The notes under the pieces were generated by a model. It saw only the letters and a program-made list of their open reading frames with translations, searched no databases and was not told the DNA's origin. 64,000 bases of DNA, taken from positions 40,622,475 through 40,686,474 of the forward strand of contig NW_026622808.1 in assembly GCF_023065955.2 (NCBI RefSeq). Direction: 5' to 3'. How positions within the stretch are numbered: position 1 is the first letter of the stretch; the number at the start of each line of letters is the position of its first letter. The translations under genes were made by a program, and so were the position numbers. Below are positions 49,043 through 61,159 of this stretch, one piece after another. The stretch is from Ursus arctos (Eukaryota; Chordata; Mammalia; Carnivora; Ursidae).

Positions 49043-49290
49043 CTGTTTGTTCAACAAATATTTATTCAGCACTTCCTTTGTGCCATGTTCTTAATGGGAC
49101 TAGGGATAAAAGTCAAATAAAACATGCTTGTAGTCTAAAGGCAGTGAGATAGATAAGCACATGGTGAAGAAGTGTTACGAGGATTATGAAGTTGTGACTG
49201 GCAATGGTGAACTATACCCCAAATAGTTATTACCCAGAGGGGAAATCATGGAGGGCTTCCTGGAAGAAGTAGCAACTAAAGAGCAAATCG
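49043..49290 (-). repeat. L2 LINE 3' relic
   Basis: 'gttcaacaaatatttattca', 'gcacttcctttgtgccatgt', 'agtgagatagataagcacat', 'ggagggcttcctggaagaag' in complement. Confidence 0.72.
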
Positions 49291-49299
49291 GAGCTGTAA

Positions 49300-49495
49300 T
49301 CCTTATCTAGGGCTTAGACTGTGCCAGGCATTGTTATAAAAGCCTTATGTTTATTTACTTGTGTAAATCTTCATAACAATCTTAATAGGAAGTATAACTC
49401 ATATTATTTGCATTTTATAGGTGAGGGAACTCATATAACTAGGGTCATATAACTAGTAAGTATCAGAATTCAGATACTGTGCTTTTAACCCCTAC
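49300..49495 (-). repeat. MIR SINE
   Basis: 'gactgtgccaggcattgtta', 'taaatcttcataacaatctt', 'catataactagtaagtatca', 'cagatactgtgcttttaacc' in complement. Confidence 0.75.
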
Positions 49496-49499
49496 ATAT

Positions 49500-50340
49500 T
49501 ATTTACGTGTCTATACTTAACAAAATATAGATTAGAACATATTACAAGTAGGTATGACTTGGTGATTTCACCAGGATAGGGAACACTACAGAAAAAAAAT
49601 ACCTTCTCTTTGCTTATTGCTTAGGACTGTCTTAAATGTATGTGAGTAATTCTTTCTAGATTCAACCACACTCAGAAAAGAAGTTCTAGATATGCTATGA
49701 GTGTTTTGCCTTTTAAAATTTAGCATGAGCTCAAGTTACCTAAAATAATGACCAGTTTGCTTTCTTCACACCAGGATTTTCTTAGATGAGGACCTATTAC
49801 ACTTTTTAATTTTTTTTTATTTTTTAGTTTAAGTAGTACATTTCTTATGTCATTAGATACCTGGTGCCACTGACACATATTCATCTGACTCATTTATTAA
49901 ATAGGAAATATGGTTCAGTCAAGTTCACTTTCTATCTCATCAAGGTTTACTTGTAAAGAAAGATAATATTTTATTTTTAAATACTGTATTCCTACAAATG
50001 TCACTAGATGAAAGGCATACTACTGTGTGTGTGTGGGAAGGATGATATCCATGTACAGAATGGTCAGTTCAGATTTTAACAAAATATCCAGAACTTCAAT
50101 TAGTTAACTGACAAAGGTGACTGAATACACAAAAGCAAGGTAATGACAGATTTTATTTATTAACTACACACAGAATGGAGTATTGGTCTCATATATGATT
50201 TAACTGTTGGAAACCACCTACTGTTGAACTCTAAAAAAATCATAGATAAATAAGGAAATCAGTACTTAAAACATAGCCATTTAGTATTATTATAAATGAA
50301 TTATGCACCACTATTATAGACTCCATCTCTGACTATACAT
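49500..50340. other. No assigned feature
   Basis: AT-rich intronic sequence; nothing recognised. Confidence 0.4.
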
Positions 50341-50344
50341 TTAC

Positions 50345-51350
50345 CATTGTAGTGAGTTTTACACTGCCTTCTTATGTTTTTATGTTGTTAGAGTCCTTGT
50401 ATTTCTACTCAAAGATCTCCCTCTAGCATTTATTGTAAGGCAGGTCTAGTGGTAATGAATTCCCTCAGTTTTTGTTTGTTTAGGAAAGTCTTTACCCCTC
50501 CTTTATTTCTGAAAGACAGCTTTGCCAGGGATAGTATTCTTGGTTGGTTTCTAATTTTTTCCCTATATTTAGAATATGTCATCACATTCTCTTCTGGCCT
50601 GAAAAGTTTCTGTTGAGAAATCTGTCCATAGTTTTATGGGACCTCCCCTTGTATGTAACTTCTAACCTCTCTTTTCTCATTGCTTTTAAAATTCTTACTT
50701 TGACTTTTGACAATTTAATCATAATATGTTTGTGTGGTCCTATTTGTGGTCCTTTGGCCTCTTGGATCTGAATATCTATTTCTCTCCCCAGGTTTGGGGA
50801 GTTTTTAGCCATCATCGCTTTAAATATACTCTCTGTCCTTTTCTCTTTCTCTTCTCCTTCTGTAATTCCAGTAATGTGAATATTGCTTATTTTCTTTGTG
50901 TCTCATAATTCCCATAGGCTTTTTTCACTCTTTGTCATTCCTTTTCCTTTTTTAATCCCAACTGGATAATTTCAATTGTCTTGTCTTCTAGGTCACTGAT
51001 TCTTTTTTCTGCATGGTTCAATCTGCTTTTGAAGCTCTCCACTGAATTCTTCAGTTACTGTATTTTTCAGCTCTAGCATTTCTATTTGTTTATTTTTGAT
51101 GGTTTCCATTCCTTTGTCAAACATCTTGTGCTGTTCATGGTTTGTTTCCCTAAGTTCATTTCATTGTCTGTCTGTATGTTCTTGTAGGTCACTAAATTTC
51201 CTTAAGACTGTTCTGAATTCTTTGACAGGTCACAGATCTATCTCTTTAGGATCAGTTATTAAAGCTTTATTAGTTTCCTTTGGTGGTGTCATATTTACCT
51301 TTTCATGATCCTTCCTTACACTGGAGTCTGTGCATTTAAGGAAGTGGTTA
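50345..51350 (-). repeat. L1/HAL1-like ORF1 region
   Basis: The minus strand encodes a decayed L1 ORF1 C-terminal part at 50582-50815 (I-M-I-K-L-S-K-V-K-V-R-I-L-K-A and V-T-Y-K-G-R). No ORF2 sequence adjoins it, which fits a HAL1-type half-L1, or a fragment. Confidence 0.65.
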
Positions 51351-51499
51351 AAGGTTTCTTTTAAAATAAATATATTTAAGCCCCAAACAGCTGAGTTGAT
51401 TTAAAGGAAAGTATTAAGTACTTATTAGAACAAGTAGTACATAAACATGGTAAAGCCATGAGAGTAGTACTGAAGTAATTAAAATTTGAGAAAGACCAG

Positions 51500-51665
51500 T
51501 CAGTCATATCAGGCCCAAACTTCTTGGCCTGTACCTTATTGCTTATCTACTCATACCTTATTGCTGCTATAGGTCTTAGAGGTTACACCATAGGCATAAA
51601 ATCTCCCAACCTATGCCTGACTATTGTATTGCAGGACTGATGTTTCCTTCAGGGTATTCAAAAAA
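51500..51665 (+). repeat. Unidentified repeat, copy 1
   Basis: Shares 'taggtcttagaggttacacc' ... 'aggcataaaatctcccaacc' ... 'gactgatgtttcctt' with the segment at 52890-53030, same orientation, about 1.35 kb apart. Confidence 0.5.
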
Positions 51666-51704
51666 AAAAATCTGGCAATAATGATTAATCACTCTTTTTT
51701 CTCC

Positions 51705-52100
51705 AAATATGTATCAATTTCCAGCCTTCAGGCTTCTGTTCATGCCGTTACTTCTGCTTGGAATACTTGGCTTCCTATCTCTACCTGTTGAAATCTTATA
51801 GTCTTTCAAAGGCCCAACTAAATGTAGTCGTCTTCATTCAGCCTTTCCTCATCCTGTAGTCAGACGGATTTCTTTCCCTTTCATAGCACCAGTAGACCTT
51901 CTCTCTCTACTGTGCTTCCCACCACGGTTTTGGTGATATTCTAGATGTTCAAATAATCATATTCTCCCACCTAGTAGATTTTAAGCTCTTTCATGGGAGA
52001 GCAAGGAAGAGTATAAATTTTATTCATTTTTTATATGACCATGGTACTTAACAAAGTGCTTTATACACAGAATAGGCCCATATTAATATTTGCTGAATTG
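51705..52100 (+). repeat. L2 LINE 3' end
   Basis: 'cttctgcttggaatacttgg', 'aaggcccaactaaatgtagt', 'gattttaagctctttcatgg', 'ttaatatttgctgaattgaa' are L2 sense, ending 38 bp before the exon A boundary. Confidence 0.75.
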
Positions 52101-52137
52101 AATTTACTATTTTAAGCAACATTCAGGTGACACTTAC

Positions 52138-52252
52138 AATTTTGCGCTTGATCATGAAGAGTGGGATTTTTGCATGAAGAGGAGTTGAGGACAGTTCCTT
52201 ATGGACTGTTGATAAATATAATCTTCTTTTAATGTTCCCTAAATCAGTAATT
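52138..52252 (-). CDS. Internal coding exon A of an unidentified minus-strand gene (115 bp)
   Basis: Read on the minus strand, a long pyrimidine tract (CTTTCTCTCTTCTTTCTTTC) ending in CAG precedes the exon, and the exon ends at ATT followed by a strong donor GTAAGTG. Only one frame is open. The first base completes a codon begun in the previous exon (start phase 2) and the last base completes a codon (end phase 0). The 38 encoded residues start [10 protein letters not shown] and end F-M-I-K-R-K-I; the peptide is basic, with no obvious membrane segment or catalytic motif. Its end phase matches the start phase of the exon at 27382-27538, about 24.6 kb downstream in transcription. I do not recognise the protein family. 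The exon call rests on splice signals plus frame, not homology. Confidence 0.66.
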
Positions 52253-52889
52253 CTGAAGAAAGAAAGAAGAGAGAAAGATTCCCATCAATATAATATCTAC
52301 TACTTTGGATAATCATTAAATGATATAATTTATCATACAGGCCCTTTGCAATAGGGAGATCAAACACAGAATTTAAGAATTGTCTTTTTTCTCTCAAGAA
52401 GTAATAAAATTTCTTCCTTAAATTCAAAGTGTTCACAAGCCTGAATGTATAAATTCACTTAATATGCTAATTTATTTCAGTACTCTACAGATTTCTACAG
52501 TCTTCTAGCCTACGAAAAAATTCAATTTGTATGAACTGAGAAACTGCTAGCCTTTAATAACCATGCTTGTTCCAGCCCCTTAAGCTTGTGTTATCTTGAG
52601 ACATACTGTCACCTACTAAATAGGAAAACATTATGGGTTTCTTTCCCTAAAAATGCACCTGTCATTTTATATAGGCTCTTAGTCTGCTTAGAGACAGACA
52701 CAAAACACTGACTGTCGCTTTCACTTCCTAAGCACATATCTTCAAAGCAGAATTATAATACACAAGTTTATTGCTCACTATTCAGGTCAAGTCACAGTGA
52801 TACCAAGGACACTGAATTCTAACATCTTTAATAGATTTAGACCACAGCCATGATCACAAAGATTAGGTTTGCTTCAAATTGATAGAGGC

Positions 52890-53030
52890 TCATTTTTATG
52901 TTCTGCTTCCTTTAGGTCTCAGAGGTAACACAGCAGGCTTAAAATCTCCAAACCTGTCTCAGGCTTTTATATAGTAGAGTTGATGCTTATTAAAGACTGT
53001 CTTTTTAGCAGAGAATAGCGATGTTTCCCC
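52890..53030 (+). repeat. Unidentified repeat, copy 2
   Basis: 'taggtctcagaggtaacaca', 'aggcttaaaatctccaaacc' and 'gttgatgcttatt' match copy 1 at 51500-51665. Exon A lies between them. Confidence 0.5.
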
Positions 53031-53580
53031 CATTTTTAGCAACTTTATCTAGATGTACAAACTGCTAATTTTCTACAGTTAGTAATTCCCCAAGGTGACA
53101 TTTCATTCAAATGAACTGCTACCAATATTTATAGTATAATTAACTATTTTAAAAGTCAACATAGTTTTTTCTATACCTCTTTCTTATCTCCTCTTCCTAC
53201 TTTTCTACTCTCATTATTTCTTCCTTCTAAAATACATATTCTGTAGAAAAACTATTATTCAACAGTGTTATGATTAAATACAGTACAAATTAGAAGAGAT
53301 GATTTAAGAGAATGCCCCAGACCTAAAAATTCTACTGTGCCAGCACTAAAAAACACCATAACTTCATTTAAAAAGCAATAAATCCTTTCAATCCAGAGTG
53401 AGAGGTAAGGTTAAGATGCAAAAGGGTTAAGTCTATCATAGTTTTATATTCAGATGTATGAGTAAATGTGGTATAATTTTTGCCCCAAGACAGTGTCTTC
53501 AACGTGGGACGAGTACATGGGGAGGTGTGGTGAAACACAATCATCCGCTGAAGTGCAGAAGGAAAATGTTAGAACTATCT
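53031..53580. other. No assigned feature
   Basis: Nothing recognised. Confidence 0.35.
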
Positions 53581-53589
53581 TTCATCCTG

Positions 53590-56500
53590 TTCTTTTAAAA
53601 TGTTATTTTTGTGCATGTTTTATTATATAGCAGTGCAGCAACATATTCCTGTTTAGGAATGGGATTACTTGATAATTAGGAATGGGATTACTGGGTAATT
53701 GGGGAATATATAGGTATAACTTTATAGAACTAATTCTCCAAAATGATTGCAGTGGTTCCATATTCTCTTCAATTTTTGGTACTATCAGACTTTTAAGTTT
53801 TTGTTTGTTTGTTTTTGTTTTTTGTTTTGGGGGGAAGGGGCAGAGGGAGAGGAAGAGAGAGAGAATCCCAGGCAGACTCTGTGCTGAGTATGGAGCCCTA
53901 TGCAGGGCTTGATCTCATGATCCTGAGATTATGACCAGGCTGAAATCGAGTCTGATGCTTAACTGACTGAGCCACTCAGGCACCCCGGTACTATCAGACT
54001 TTAGTGTTAGCCAATTCTAGTTGGTATGAATGGATATCATTGTGATTTTATTTGCATTTGTCTTCTGAATAATGACACTGATCAATTTTACATGTGTTTA
54101 CTGGCATGTCATGTGACATGTCTGTTAAGTCATTTGTTCAATTTTTGGGGGGCTATTTTCTTATTATAATTCTAAGAGTTCTTTATAAATTTTGGATATA
54201 TATCCTTTGTCAGATTATGCATTGTGATTATTTTCTTCCCTATTATCATAAGGATATCTTTTGTTAACCTTTTATTTGGAAATAATTTCTCACAGAAAAG
54301 TATCAAGAATAGTGCACAGAAACTCATGTACACTTTGTCTAAATTAGCTTAATGATACCTTTTGATTAGCAGAAGTTTTTAATTTCATGAAGTCCAGTTT
54401 ATCAATATTTATACTAGTGCTAGAATTTCTATGTCCTAAAAAATCCCTGCCTAGCCCAAAGCTACAAAGAAGGTACTTTCCTATGTTTTCTTCTAGATCT
54501 TCACAGTTCTAGGTTTTACATTCTATGATCCATCCAAGATTAATTTCAGTATTGTGTGAGGTAGTGGGTGTGGTTCTTTCTGTATGTTTATTCAGTTGTC
54601 CAGCATTATTTGTTAAAGATTCTCCTTTCCAAACTGAAATGCCATGATACTTTGTTGAAAATCAATTGAATATATATGTATGAGTGTGGATCTATTTCTG
54701 GGCTTTCCATCAATCCATTTGTTTCATTTATCCATTCTTCCACCAATGTCACACTGCCTCAGTATTGTGGATTAGCAGTAGGTCTTGAAACTAGGCAAAG
54801 AAACTCTTCCACTTGGTTTCGTTCAGGTTTGTCTGGCCCTTGTTTTCCATAGATTTTAGGATTCACTTGTCATTTTCTATAAAGATGTTGTTGAGAGTTT
54901 TGGATTGTGTTGAATCTACAGATCAAATTGGGGAGAACAATATTGAGTCATCCAATCCACTTATGTGATATATCTTTTGCAATTATTTAGGCCTTGTTTA
55001 ATTTCTTTCATAATGTTTTGTAGTTTTCATTTTAGAAATCTTGCACATCTTTTGTTAAATTTATTCCTAAGTATTTTGTTTTTTGACATGACTGAAAATG
55101 AATTTTAAAAATTCACCAGCCAAATGCTACTAGTATATAGAAATTCTACTGATTTTTTATATAATTATTCCTGTGACCATGTTTAATTCATGCATTAGTT
55201 TCAGTAGTTGTTTTGTAGATTCCTGAGGATTTTATATATAAACAATCATGTCTTCAGTGAATAAAGACTTTTACTTCTGCTTTTCTCAATCTTTATACCT
55301 TTTATTTCTTTTTCTTGCATTACTGCACTGGCAGCACTTCCAGCGTACACTATACTGAAGTGATGAACACAGAAAACCCTGCCTTGTTCCTGATCATAGG
55401 GGGAAAATGTTCACTATGTTTCTATTAAATGTGATTTAGATTTAGGTTTCCTTTATCAGATTTAGTATGTTCTCTTCTATTTCTAGTTTTTTAAGTTTTT
55501 TTTCCTTTTTTTTTAGTCACGAAAGGGTGTGGAATTTTGTCAATGCCTTTTTTTCTGCAGCAATTCAGATCCTATTGTTTCTTTCCTTTATTCTGTCCAT
55601 ATTTTGAATTATACTGATTGATTTTCAAATGTAAAATCAACCTTGTACTCTTGGTATAAATTTCAATTATGTTAGCATTTTGTTGAAGATTTTCACATCT
55701 ATTTTCATGAGGAACATTGGTTTGTAATTTTCTCAAAATATCTATGTCAGGTTTTGATAACAGAGTTAAGCTAATCCCACAAAGTGATTTGGGAAGTGTT
55801 TCCTCCTCCTCTATTTGAAAATTTGTTTAAAATGAGTGCTAGTTTAAATGTTAATAGAATTAATCTAAGTCTGAAGTTTTCTTTGTGGGAAGATTTTGGT
55901 TATACATTTAATTTAATAGATTAGTAGGCTACTCAGATTTTGAATTTTTGTTCTTTTGGTTTTGATAAATTGTGACTTTATTGCCATAAAGTTGTTCATA
56001 TTATTCCCTTTATTATCATTTTAACATCAGTAGGATCTGTAGTTGTATTCCTGTTCTCATTCCTGACATTGGTAACTTGTGATTTCTCTCTTTTTACTAA
56101 TCAATCCACTTTGGTTTATTAAGTTTATCTTTTTAAAGAAAGAACTCTTGGCTTTGTAAAATTTCTCTGTTCTTTGTTTTCAATTTTATTGATTCCTGGT
56201 TCTATTTTTATTTCTTTCCTTCTACTTACTCTGGGTTTAATTTGTTCTTCCCCCCCACACCCAGCTTCTTAGGATGGAAAGTTAGATAATTAATTTTAAA
56301 CTTTCTTTTTTCTCATACAATACTTAAAACTTATAAGCTTTCCTCTAAGCATTATGTCAGCTGCCTCCCACACATTCTAGTATGTTGTATATAATTTTCA
56401 TTCAGTTTGAAATATTTTCTAATTTCCCATATGATTTCTTCTTTGAATCTTGGGCTACTTAGATGTGTGCTATTTAATTTCCAAACAGTACAGTCTTTTC

Positions 56501-56650
56501 TATATCCTGCATTGCCATTGATTTTTAATTTCATTCCATTGTGGTCAGAGAACATACTTTATAAAGTTTCCTTTCTAAAAAGTGTAATAAGACATTGTAT
56601 GATTCAGCATATGACTGGTGAATGGTCTACATGCACTTGGATTTTATTAT
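53590..56650 (-). mobile_element. Old L1, 3' UTR and most of ORF2
   Basis: The complement of L1 runs from the 3' UTR (left) into ORF2. 56352-56555 encodes M-F-S-D-H-N-G-M-K-L-K-I-N, the end of the endonuclease region. 5'-truncated near 56650, much decayed, with a SINE inside. A small tandem duplication of 'ttaggaatgggattac' occurs at 53653-53699. Confidence 0.8.
53794..53986 (-). mobile_element. CanSINE in the old L1
   Basis: 'ccctatgcagggcttgatct', 'cttaactgactgagccactc', 'aggcacccc'. Duplication ggtactatcagacttt at 53778-53793 and 53987-54002, exact. Confidence 0.94.
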
Positions 56651-57039
56651 TTTAAAACTTAAAAAAATTAAAAACTACTTTCCCCAAGTCTACTCAATAC
56701 TGACCTATCATCTATTTATCTTTAGGGTATTCCTTCATATTTCTGGGCAGTTCTGGCACCTAGATCACAATTTTCTTCTGCCACCATTCTGGGTAACTTT
56801 ATCTAACCAGAGAGCAAAATTTAATTTAAACCTAAACCTATTTCACTATGATAACCAACACAACTATTCCAACTTCAAGGTCTCCTATTCAAATTTTCTT
56901 CCTGATTTCATTAATTCATTCAACTAGCATCCAGTCAATGCCTTAGTAGCACAATACAAAGTACTAGAGGTATGGAATTAGCTGAGATATAGAAATCATA
57001 CTCCAGTGTGGGAGGAAAAATAACCATTCCTAAGTCGCT

Positions 57040-57230
57040 ATTTTTAGCATATTTCATAGACATTATCTTATTAAGTCTCACAAAAATCTTTCACTGAAGG
57101 CAGTATATTCATTCTCCACTTTGTAGATGGGGAAACTAGACTCCAGAAACTAAGGAAGCTACTAGTCTATGGAAATACAGCTAATAAGTAGCAGAGTGTT
57201 AAAACTTCTCTCTTTAAAATCATGAGCCAT
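57040..57230 (-). repeat. MIR SINE
   Basis: 'cattatcttattaagtctca', 'tagatggggaaactagactc', 'cagctaataagtagcagagt' in complement. Confidence 0.75.
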
Positions 57231-57234
57231 TTCA

Positions 57235-57720
57235 GTGATATAACGGTATGGTCACTCCCATACAGGCTGAATTTCTTTCATTCGTTTATGTTGAATGGCC
57301 ACTATTTGCACATGCTGTGCTAGCGATGACAAGAGTGCCTTGGTGTCCATCTTCACAGAACCACAGCTAAACACTTCCAATACAATACTTGTTCATCTCA
57401 TGAAAACCATGTACCCTTTCTCTTCTCCCCTTCTCAGTCTTCTAAAACGATTTCCCACTCAATTCTGGATTCCAGTTTGGATCCAATTACCCAATAGGTC
57501 ACAAACATGTGTCTTACAACCATGCCCTACGTAAAGCCTCCTGAAAGGATGATCCAAAGCTAGCAAGATGAGTGTACTCTGCTAGAATGTGGTAATTTAT
57601 CTAAAAAAAAAAAAAAAAAAAAATCTACCAAGCATCAGAAGTTTTTTTTTTTACTTGGTATATAATCAGAACAAGTGACTTACACTTCAATACTTGATGT
57701 ATGCATTCCCCAAAGGAAAG
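57235..57720. other. Unassigned, with A and T homopolymer runs
   Basis: A run of about 21 A near 57603-57623 and a T run near 57641-57652. A (A)n with no SINE head next to it may be an orphan tail. Confidence 0.45.
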
Positions 57721-57724
57721 GTAG

Positions 57725-57955
57725 TAATATTAATTACTTATTGAACATTTTTTATATGCCAACACTGTATTAAGTATTCTGTATGCATTATTTCACTTAA
57801 TGCTCCCATAAACCTTAGAAGATGCCTACTATTATTATCTCTACTTAACAGATGAGGAAACTAAAGTTTTAGTTCCTAAAGTTACACATCTAGCAAAATC
57901 CAGATTTATACTCAGATCTAAATGATTCTAGTACCTAGATCCTTACCCACATGCT
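57725..57955 (-). repeat. MIR SINE
   Basis: 'atatgccaacactgtattaa', 'aacagatgaggaaactaaag', 'agttacacatctagcaaaat' in complement. Confidence 0.78.
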
Positions 57956-57959
57956 GACT

Positions 57960-58535
57960 TTCTTTTGGGCAGATAGTGCCTAAAAACACATCCATAGTAG
58001 AATGATCTTTGCTCCTGGGAACAAAATATTTAATATCTGGTAGCTAAGACTCCTATCCTTCACAGTGTTTGGATGGACAGAGCCCATGTTTGCCTTCATG
58101 TGTGTGCGTGTTCCATTGGCAAAATCTTCCTTTAAAATTTGTAAAAAACAACAACAAAACAAACAAACACCCTTCTGATCCAGGTACTATTATCTTACAA
58201 TTAAAAGCTCATAGGCTAATCTTGCTTTCTTTATTTCTATGTTCTTGAAGGTCACTTCACTGTCCCACCATAGGCCTCATACACTTAAAATTCTCTCAGT
58301 TACTAGTGAGGATCTCTGTGAATCACTGATTGTTCCCTGTTTTGAACATTTGGGCGTCACTATTCCAATTAGCTGTCAGATCCTGTCACAGTCACCTTTC
58401 TAGTAGTTTCATGCCTGTTTCTTCTTCGGTTTTCTATAACCACAATGCTTAGTCATTTGTTGCTTTGAATGTAGTAGTCTCTCTACCTCCACACTTTTAT
58501 CTCTCAGTCTGTTCTTCATGTGGACCAGCCATGGG
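57960..58535. other. No assigned feature
   Basis: Nothing recognised apart from a CAACAAAAC-type low-complexity run near 58146-58170. Confidence 0.4.
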
Positions 58536-58539
58536 GACT

Positions 58540-58700
58540 GAATGTCACCCCTTGGCTCCAATTTCTTTCGCATCCTAGCCTAAGGAATAAAGTCCAAGGT
58601 TCCTTATCTCGTTATTCAAGGACCTCCAAAATCTGACCCTTAGCCACTATTCCATTATCACTTTTCACTGCATTCCTCAATGTACCCTCTGTTTGTGTCA
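58540..58700 (+). repeat. L2-like LINE fragment
   Basis: 'ataaagtccaaggttcctta', 'caaggacctccaaaatctga' resemble L2 sense. Confidence 0.4.
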
Positions 58701-58919
58701 GAATTCATAAAATAAGGAGTGCAAGACTGAAACCAGGGGGTTGCAGAGACAGCAGGTGAGAACATCAGCAAGGAGTGAAATTGCAGAATAAAGCCAGGGT
58801 TGGTTTTGAGGAGTCTTAACATGAGATATCAAGAAGAGCTTGATGGGGCAGATATCAAGGCTATACTTAATAACCAGAAAAGGATGGAAAATGGACGAGC
58901 AACATCTAAATCCCTACCA

Positions 58920-59090
58920 TATGCCAGAACCTTCACTCAATTTCGCCAATGTTATCTCATTTATTCCTCCCAACAATTTTTTTTTGAAATAGAAATTAAT
59001 CATCACATCTTACCAATGTAGTGAGAGGCTCAGAGACATTAAGCCATTTGTTCATGGTCTCAGAGCTATGTGGCAGAGCCAGCAATCTAA
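58920..59090 (-). repeat. MIR SINE
   Basis: 'aatgttatctcatttattcc', 'gagaggctcagagacattaa', 'gagctatgtggcagagccag' in complement. Confidence 0.75.
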
Positions 59091-59094
59091 AAAG

Positions 59095-59740
59095 ATAAAG
59101 CAAGAGTAATAAAGGTACATTATTTACAAGTCTATATGACAATTCCAGAGGATGGCAGTGCATGGCCTAGTGTTTTTGAAAGGTTTCATGCTTACTAGGA
59201 AGGAAGAGGTGAGTAACTGGCCTACCATCCATTCAACCCCTTTACTAAAGGGCATTCATTCCAGGAGAAAGGTAACCAGCCAAAGCTCCTTGTAAACATG
59301 ACTGACCTCTGACAAATACATCAGTGGTGTTTATTAGAAGGAAAGTCCTTAATATATGGGTTTTTTGTTTTGTTTTATTTTTGCAGGATGTACCTGATCT
59401 CTCTAAGATTGCTTATGGTTAACAAACTTGGAATCCATGCACTTATGGGGCATGGTTCCTTGGAACACGTCACATAAGCTAAAAGTGTAAGAGCTCCCTC
59501 TGGGTGAGCAATATTCTCAGGTGTTTTTCTGTCAAGTATTGCTTAGAGAAGTTGTTTGTTAGATCTGAGCCAAAGTGCATTTAGAAAGAACTGGAGAGAT
59601 GCAACGGTTATTCCAGATCTCTTCCTGCTTCATGTGTGCATCAGTATTGGCTAAGATCTCTGATTCTTGTGAGTCTGTTTGACAATCAAAGCCTTTGCAC
59701 TAACTCATATACCTGGATGTGCTGTGCAGCCTCTTTAGGA
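59095..59740. other. No assigned feature
   Basis: Mixed sequence; no exon or repeat recognised. Confidence 0.4.
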
Positions 59741-59744
59741 AACA

Positions 59745-60250
59745 CACCTTCAAAAGCAGAGGCTGAGAAAAGGACACAGGTGCAAGTGGTTTATTGGATA
59801 AGAGATTCCATGATGCAGGAATGAAGGAAGAGGGAGAGTAAGACAACAAAAGAGGAAAATCCAAGATAAGAAGGCATTGTCAACAAGACTGCTATAGACT
59901 ATAGGGGCTCCATTCCACCAGAACATCCATGGAGACACGTACAGAACACCTCCACGAACTGTCCTCTTGAGGAATAGGAGGTGGGAGCCTATAGCCACTA
60001 AGTGCTAACCCCCAATGGTTAAGGGTTCCCTCAGGGGGCCTTACCACCCTAGTATTTCCAATTTATGCCTGTCTGTGGGTAGAGTAGTTGGGTCCCACAG
60101 CATCAAAGAAGGTCCTGGATGGCATTTGATATGGGATGCTTTCCAAGCAAGCTTGTTCCAAACCACCCACTGCAGTCGCAGCTGATATCAGAGGTGGACC
60201 CAGAGGATGTGACATGGAACACTGGAGTGGGCTGCCACAATGACAATACC
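59745..60250 (-). repeat. Probable ancient LTR
   Basis: On the minus strand the block 'ccaataaaccacttgcacct' followed by 'ctcagcctctgcttttg' resembles the 3' end of a dispersed mammalian LTR, including an AATAAA-type polyadenylation signal. No internal retroviral genes are seen beside it. Family not named. Confidence 0.5.
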
Positions 60251-60254
60251 AGCG

Positions 60255-60510
60255 TGTTTGCTACTTAAACATAATCCATCCTTTCATATTTCTATGCCTT
60301 TGCTTATGTATGTCCCTTGGAAAGTCCCTTCTCTCATTCTGCCAACTGAAATTATATTCATCCATCACAGTTTGGGTTGAAATGCCACCTCCTCCTGGAA
60401 AACATCGCAGATCTCCGAATTAAAAATAATTACATCTTTTTTTGACTTACCACAGCATGTTTTTCAACTTCTATTACTGAATTTCTTTCAATCCCCTTTG
60501 GTGTTCTAGG
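60255..60510 (+). repeat. L2-like LINE fragment
   Basis: 'ctatgcctttgcttatgtat', 'ggttgaaatgccacctcctc', 'ctggaaaacatcgcagatct' resemble L2 sense. Confidence 0.5.
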
Positions 60511-60514
60511 TCAC

Positions 60515-60900
60515 TAACTATAGTCCACGTTATGGGCCATAATGTAACGCAAATATGCAAATCTTTTCCTTTGTTTTCATGGGTGAATAACATGTGGTCC
60601 TGTATATTTCAGCTTTACCACTTGCTAGTAACATTCTAATTGAGTTTAAAAAGGTTACTAGAATTTGGTAATCCAGAGCCCATTTTAGAGTTTCAAGAAG
60701 TCTCTCATTCTAAATTCCATAAAGAAATCTGACTGCCCTGAAATGTTTGGTAATTTGTAAAAGTTCCCAGTATGCACATGTACAAACACAAGAGATGGGA
60801 CTTCTGCAGTTTGGGGGAAGGACAATTTATTACAAATTCATCATCAGTGTTATCTTGAGTTGACTGCAGTTTTTGAGTACTGCTACTTTCTTTTTTTAGT
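60515..60900. other. No assigned feature
   Basis: Nothing recognised. Confidence 0.35.
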
Positions 60901-60912
60901 GATTATTATTCT

Positions 60913-61115
60913 TTTAAAGATTTTTATTTATTTATTTGGAGGGGGAGAGAACATGAGCAGGGAGAAGGGGCAGGCAGAGGCACAGAGAGAATCTCAAGCA
61001 GACTCCACACTGAATGCAGAGCCCGACACGGGGCTCAATCTCATGACCCCGAGATCATGTCCTAAGCCGAAACCAAGAGTTGGATGCTTAACTGATCGAG
61101 CCACCCAGGTGCCCG
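60913..61115 (-). mobile_element. CanSINE
   Basis: 'aaagatttttatttatttat', 'ccgacacggggctcaatctc', 'gatcgagccacccaggtgcc'. Flanked by ATT-rich sequence that could be a duplication, but it is low-complexity. Confidence 0.92.
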
Positions 61116-61159
61116 AAATTATTATTATTTTAGACTACTCATTATCAACAAGTGTGGAA

